From Streptomyces asoensis (lineage in GTDB: Bacteria; Actinomycetota; Actinomycetes; Streptomycetales; Streptomycetaceae): DNA of 64,000 bases. Made by a program: the position numbers and the translations under genes. Numbering within the stretch: position 1 is the first letter of the stretch; each line of letters starts with the position of its first letter. Shown here in pieces: positions 61,627 through 64,000 of the stretch. The stretch spans positions 9,052,001 to 9,116,000 of the forward strand of contig NZ_CP049838.1 in assembly GCF_013085465.1 (NCBI RefSeq), written 5' to 3'. The notes beneath the pieces were generated by a model. That model ran no database searches. It saw only the letters and a program-made list of their open reading frames with translations, and was not told the origin of the DNA.

Positions 61627-62559
61627 GTGCAGCATCACATGCGTACCGGTGCGGCCCACCGCGCCTCCACCGGCTCCCCCCACCGCAGGTCCGGACAGCT
61701 CGCCCGGCTCGCGACGGCGGTCGCCGCCGTCGTCGGCCTCACCACGCTCAGCGGCCCCGGCGCGCAGGCGGCGGACAACCCCTACGAGCGGGGCCCCGCG
61801 CCGACGACCGCGAGCATCGAGGCGGTGCGCGGCCCGTACGCGGTCTCCCAGACCACCGTCTCCTCGCTCGCCGTGACCGGCTTCGGCGGCGGCACGATCT
61901 ACTACCCCACCAGCACCAGTGACGGCACCTTCGGCGCGATCGCCGTCTCGCCCGGCTACACCGCCACCCAGTCCTCCATCGCCTGGCTGGGCCCACGACT
62001 GGCGTCCCAGGGCTTCGTCGTCTTCACCATCGACACCCTCACCACGCTGGACCAGCCCGACTCCCGCGGTCGCCAGCTGCTCGCGGCCCTGGACCACCTC
62101 ACGCAGGTCAGCTCCGTCCGTAGCCGCGTCGACAGCGGCCGGCTCGGCGTCATGGGCCACTCGATGGGCGGCGGCGGCAGCCTGGAGGCCGCCAAGGCGC
62201 GGCCCTCGCTCCAGGCCGCGATCCCGCTCACGCCGTGGAACCTCGACAAGACCTGGCCCGAGGTCGGTACACCCACGCTGATCATCGGTGCCGACGGCGA
62301 CACGGTCGCCCCTGTCGCCGGCCACGCCGAGCCGTTCTACTCCAGCCTGCCGTCCTCCCTGGACCGCGCCTACCTGGAGCTGAACAACGCCACGCACTTC
62401 ACCCCGAACTCGTCGAACACGACGATCGCGAAGTACGGCATCTCGTGGCTGAAGCGCTTCATCGACAACGACACGCGCTACGAGCAGTTCCTGTGCCCGC
62501 TGCCGCAGCCGAGCCTGACGATCGACGAGTACCGGGGCAACTGCCCGCACACGTCCTGA
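61627..62559 (+). CDS. Secreted cutinase/PET-hydrolase-like polyesterase
   Basis: A 310-residue secreted serine hydrolase of the actinobacterial cutinase family (LCC/TfCut2 type). Signal peptide about 1-49 ends at AQAAD. Mature motifs are [10 protein letters not shown], oxyanion loop [15 protein letters not shown] (Tyr111), nucleophile elbow MGHSMGGGG (Ser179, Met180), Trp204 in [10 protein letters not shown], Asp225 in [10 protein letters not shown] and His257 in NATHFTPN. Cys290 and Cys306 make the known C-terminal disulfide. It would cleave cutin and synthetic polyesters outside the cell. GTG 61627 follows AGAGGA; the ribosome site pairs with the bases just before the start. 61386-61626 holds no gene, only the divergent promoters. 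Confidence 0.95.
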   Translation: MQHHMRTGAAHRASTGSPHRRSGQLARLATAVAAVVGLTTLSGPGAQAADNPYERGPAPTTASIEAVRGPYAVSQTTVSSLAVTGFGGGTIYYPTSTSDGTFGAIAVSPGYTATQSSIAWLGPRLASQGFVVFTIDTLTTLDQPDSRGRQLLAALDHLTQVSSVRSRVDSGRLGVMGHSMGGGGSLEAAKARPSLQAAIPLTPWNLDKTWPEVGTPTLIIGADGDTVAPVAGHAEPFYSSLPSSLDRAYLELNNATHFTPNSSNTTIAKYGISWLKRFIDNDTRYEQFLCPLPQPSLTIDEYRGNCPHTS

Positions 62560-62796
62560 GGCAACGTGAGGACAACGGGGCCGCTGCCGTTGCGGCTGCG
62601 GCTGCTGCCGTCGCTGCCGCCGTCGCTGTGCCCGTGCACGCGGCGCGGCGGCGGCCGTTGGGACCCGGCACAAGGTGTGTCACGCCCGTCGCACACGAAC
62701 CCGCTGGTGACGGGCCCCGAACGGCCCGCGCCGTCGTCGTTGTCGCCCCGGTCGCACGGCTTCCACCACCCGTTACCCGTACGTAACGTCACGGGA
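62560..62796. other. Intergenic region
   Basis: No gene seen. A G/C-rich stretch of irregular GCTGCCG-like repeats covers about 62580-62650. GTTAC and GTAAC (62772-62787) form a small inverted repeat just before the ATG of the next gene, a possible operator. Confidence 0.5.
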
Positions 62797-64000
62797 ATGA
62801 CCGGACAGACGACCGCCGGCGGCGGTGTGCGGGTGGTGACCGGTGAACCCGGTTGCGGCCGCACGGCGTTCCTGGCCCGCGCCGCCCGCTCGTGCCCGGC
62901 CGCGTTCGTGGTCGGTGTTCGGGCCGACCGGGCGGCGTCGGCCGTACCCCTCGGGGGTCTGCGCGCGCTGCTGCGCGTCCTCGGCGCACCGGCGGACCCG
63001 TGGTCCGCCGCTGGGCCGCCCTGCGCGTTACTCCTCGACGCCCTGCGGGCCGCCTCCACCGGCACGCCGCTGCTGGTGTGCGTCGACGACGCGCATCTGT
63101 GGGACGCCCCCACCAGGGCCGCAGTGGGCCGCACCGCCGAGCGCCTGCGCGGGAACGGCCGGGTGAGCGTGCTGCTGAGCGTGTCCGGACACCGCCCGGT
63201 CGACCGGGAGTTCGCCGCGCTGCCGGTGGTCCGCATCGACCCGCTCTCCCCGGCGGAGGCGGCCGCGCTCCTCGACGAGGCGACGGGCGGGGCCCTCGAC
63301 CGGGCCGTGCGCGACGACCTGGTGGACGCGGCCGAGGGCAGTCCGACCCTGCTGCTGGCGATGGTCCGGCGGTTGTCGCCCGCCCAGATCCGCGGTCACC
63401 GGAGGCTGCCCGGCCCGCCGGCCGACGCCGAGCTCCTGACCGGCCTGGCCGGCGGCTTCCTGACCGGGTTCACGCCCGCGCAGGAGGACCTGCTGCTGAC
63501 GGTCGCGGCGGCCGTACGGGACACGGACGACACGGAGAACACCCGGATCGGCCTGGCACTCGCGCGGCGGGGTGCGGAGCACCTGCGGGGGACGCGTCCC
63601 GGCGCGGAGTCCGCACCTCCCTTCGATCCGCTGCCCGAGGTGCTCGTCCTGGCCGACGGCGAGGTCGGGTTCCACAGCGAGCTGCTGCGCCGCGCGGTGT
63701 ACGCCGGTGCGCGGCCCGAACGGCGCCGTGCCGCGCACCGCGCGCTGGCCCGGGCACTGGAGGACGCGGGAGCCGCAGGCCTGCACGCCCTGCTGCACCG
63801 GGCCCGGTCCGCCACCGTGGCCCGGCGCGGGACGGCGACCGAACTGGCTGCGGCGGCCGGTGACCAGGCGCATCCCCGGAGCCTGCGGTGCGCGGCGTAC
63901 GCCCATGCCGCCGAGCTGGCCGAGGACGGCACCCGGCGCGCGGAGTGGTACACGGCCGCCGCCGAGCAGGCCCTGCTCGGCGGCCGCACGCACCGGGCCC
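62797..64000 (+). CDS. LuxR/LAL-type AAA ATPase regulator (3' end outside window), contains TTA codon
   Basis: The first 401 codons of a large STAND-type regulator. Walker A GEPGCGRTAFLARAA is at about 17-31, Walker B LLVCVDDAHLWDAPTR around 90-105, and the later HSELLRRAVYAG region is typical of MalT-like/LAL regulators whose LuxR helix-turn-helix lies at the C-terminus, beyond the window. Leu78 is encoded by TTA (63028-63030), so translation probably needs the bldA tRNA and is delayed to development. No clear Shine-Dalgarno precedes ATG 62797. It lies 237 bp after the cutinase gene. Confidence 0.85.
   Translation, partial: MTGQTTAGGGVRVVTGEPGCGRTAFLARAARSCPAAFVVGVRADRAASAVPLGGLRALLRVLGAPADPWSAAGPPCALLLDALRAASTGTPLLVCVDDAHLWDAPTRAAVGRTAERLRGNGRVSVLLSVSGHRPVDREFAALPVVRIDPLSPAEAAALLDEATGGALDRAVRDDLVDAAEGSPTLLLAMVRRLSPAQIRGHRRLPGPPADAELLTGLAGGFLTGFTPAQEDLLLTVAAAVRDTDDTENTRIGLALARRGAEHLRGTRPGAESAPPFDPLPEVLVLADGEVGFHSELLRRAVYAGARPERRRAAHRALARALEDAGAAGLHALLHRARSATVARRGTATELAAAAGDQAHPRSLRCAAYAHAAELAEDGTRRAEWYTAAAEQALLGGRTHRA

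Noticed and set aside
59641..62673. Open frame of 1010 codons on the minus strand crossing PucR and cutinase
   Set aside because: Runs through two confidently assigned genes in another frame; only repeats of the PucR DNA give it an apparent pattern.
1..64000. Search for tRNA, rRNA, transposase and integrase genes
   Set aside because: No cloverleaf-like or rRNA-like segments and no DDE/Ser/Tyr recombinase motifs were recognised by eye.

Overview
The window is high-GC DNA with strong third-position G/C bias, GTG and occasional TTG starts, purine-rich Shine-Dalgarno sites and rare TTA leucine codons. Gene families include ROK and CUT1 sugar systems without a local ATPase, PP2C/SpoIIE phosphatases, an S-adenosyl methyltransferase of the PF04672 type, DUF5709, MMPL, PucR and an actinobacterial proteasome beta subunit. 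Together these point to a Streptomyces chromosome. I see no rRNA, tRNA, CRISPR array, insertion sequence or integration signature. The DNA looks like ordinary accessory and arm-proximal chromosome, rich in carbohydrate use, regulation and secreted enzymes.

Layout. 1-1770: 5' end of a sugar ABC permease, divergent from a ROK regulator. 1882-6746: a tiny protein, a membrane-anchored streptogrisin-like protease, a TTA-containing methyltransferase, a DUF3800-like protein and a PatB/MalY C-S lyase. 6878-12360: a complete aldarate (D-glucarate type) operon with a CUT1 transporter, KdgD-type dehydratase and glucarate dehydratase, behind a clear promoter and a 23-bp palindrome. 12387-18098: F420/PPOX protein, secreted hydrolase with Calx-beta-like tail, DUF35 protein and TetR sharing an operator motif, and FolD. 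18284-23062: ATP-grasp protein, peptidoglycan-binding membrane protein, a 32-aa membrane peptide, and an ANTAR/GAF/PAS/PP2C phosphatase. 23372-28065: RpiR regulator, GT39-like glycosyltransferase and a Tat-exported PAP2 phosphatase with an unusual beta-repeat tail.

28291-37810 is the strongest candidate for an uncharacterised system: a BadF/GlcNAc-kinase-like sugar kinase divergent from a ROK repressor, a CUT1 importer, and two large signal-less proteins that look like alpha-toroid plus beta-sandwich enzymes of the heparinase/oligo-lyase kind. This suggests import of an oligosaccharide followed by cytoplasmic breakdown. 37863-42148 adds a P-loop sugar/nucleoside kinase and a beta-phosphoglucomutase/GH65 phosphorylase pair. 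42235-46928 has an orphan proteasome beta subunit, an ECF41 sigma factor divergent from its AhpD-like partner with two matching sigma promoters, an ArsR-like regulator and an M20 amidohydrolase. 47059-49502 holds a conserved unknown and an APC permease, probably in one operon with the M20 gene. 49834-57511 holds DUF5709, transhydrogenase, MMPL exporter, PP2C phosphatase, GNAT and Gfo/Idh genes. 57648-64000 ends with a small membrane protein, a fold-type III PLP decarboxylase, a PucR regulator carrying a 12-copy pentapeptide repeat, a secreted cutinase of the PET-hydrolase type, and the start of a TTA-containing LuxR/LAL-type ATPase regulator.

Recurring regulatory themes are perfect palindromes in front of sugar operons, several probable leaderless transcripts (TANNNT-like hexamer 6-8 nt before the start, no Shine-Dalgarno), and strong hairpin terminators between convergent genes. 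Family names are from recognition of sequence motifs; no database search was run.
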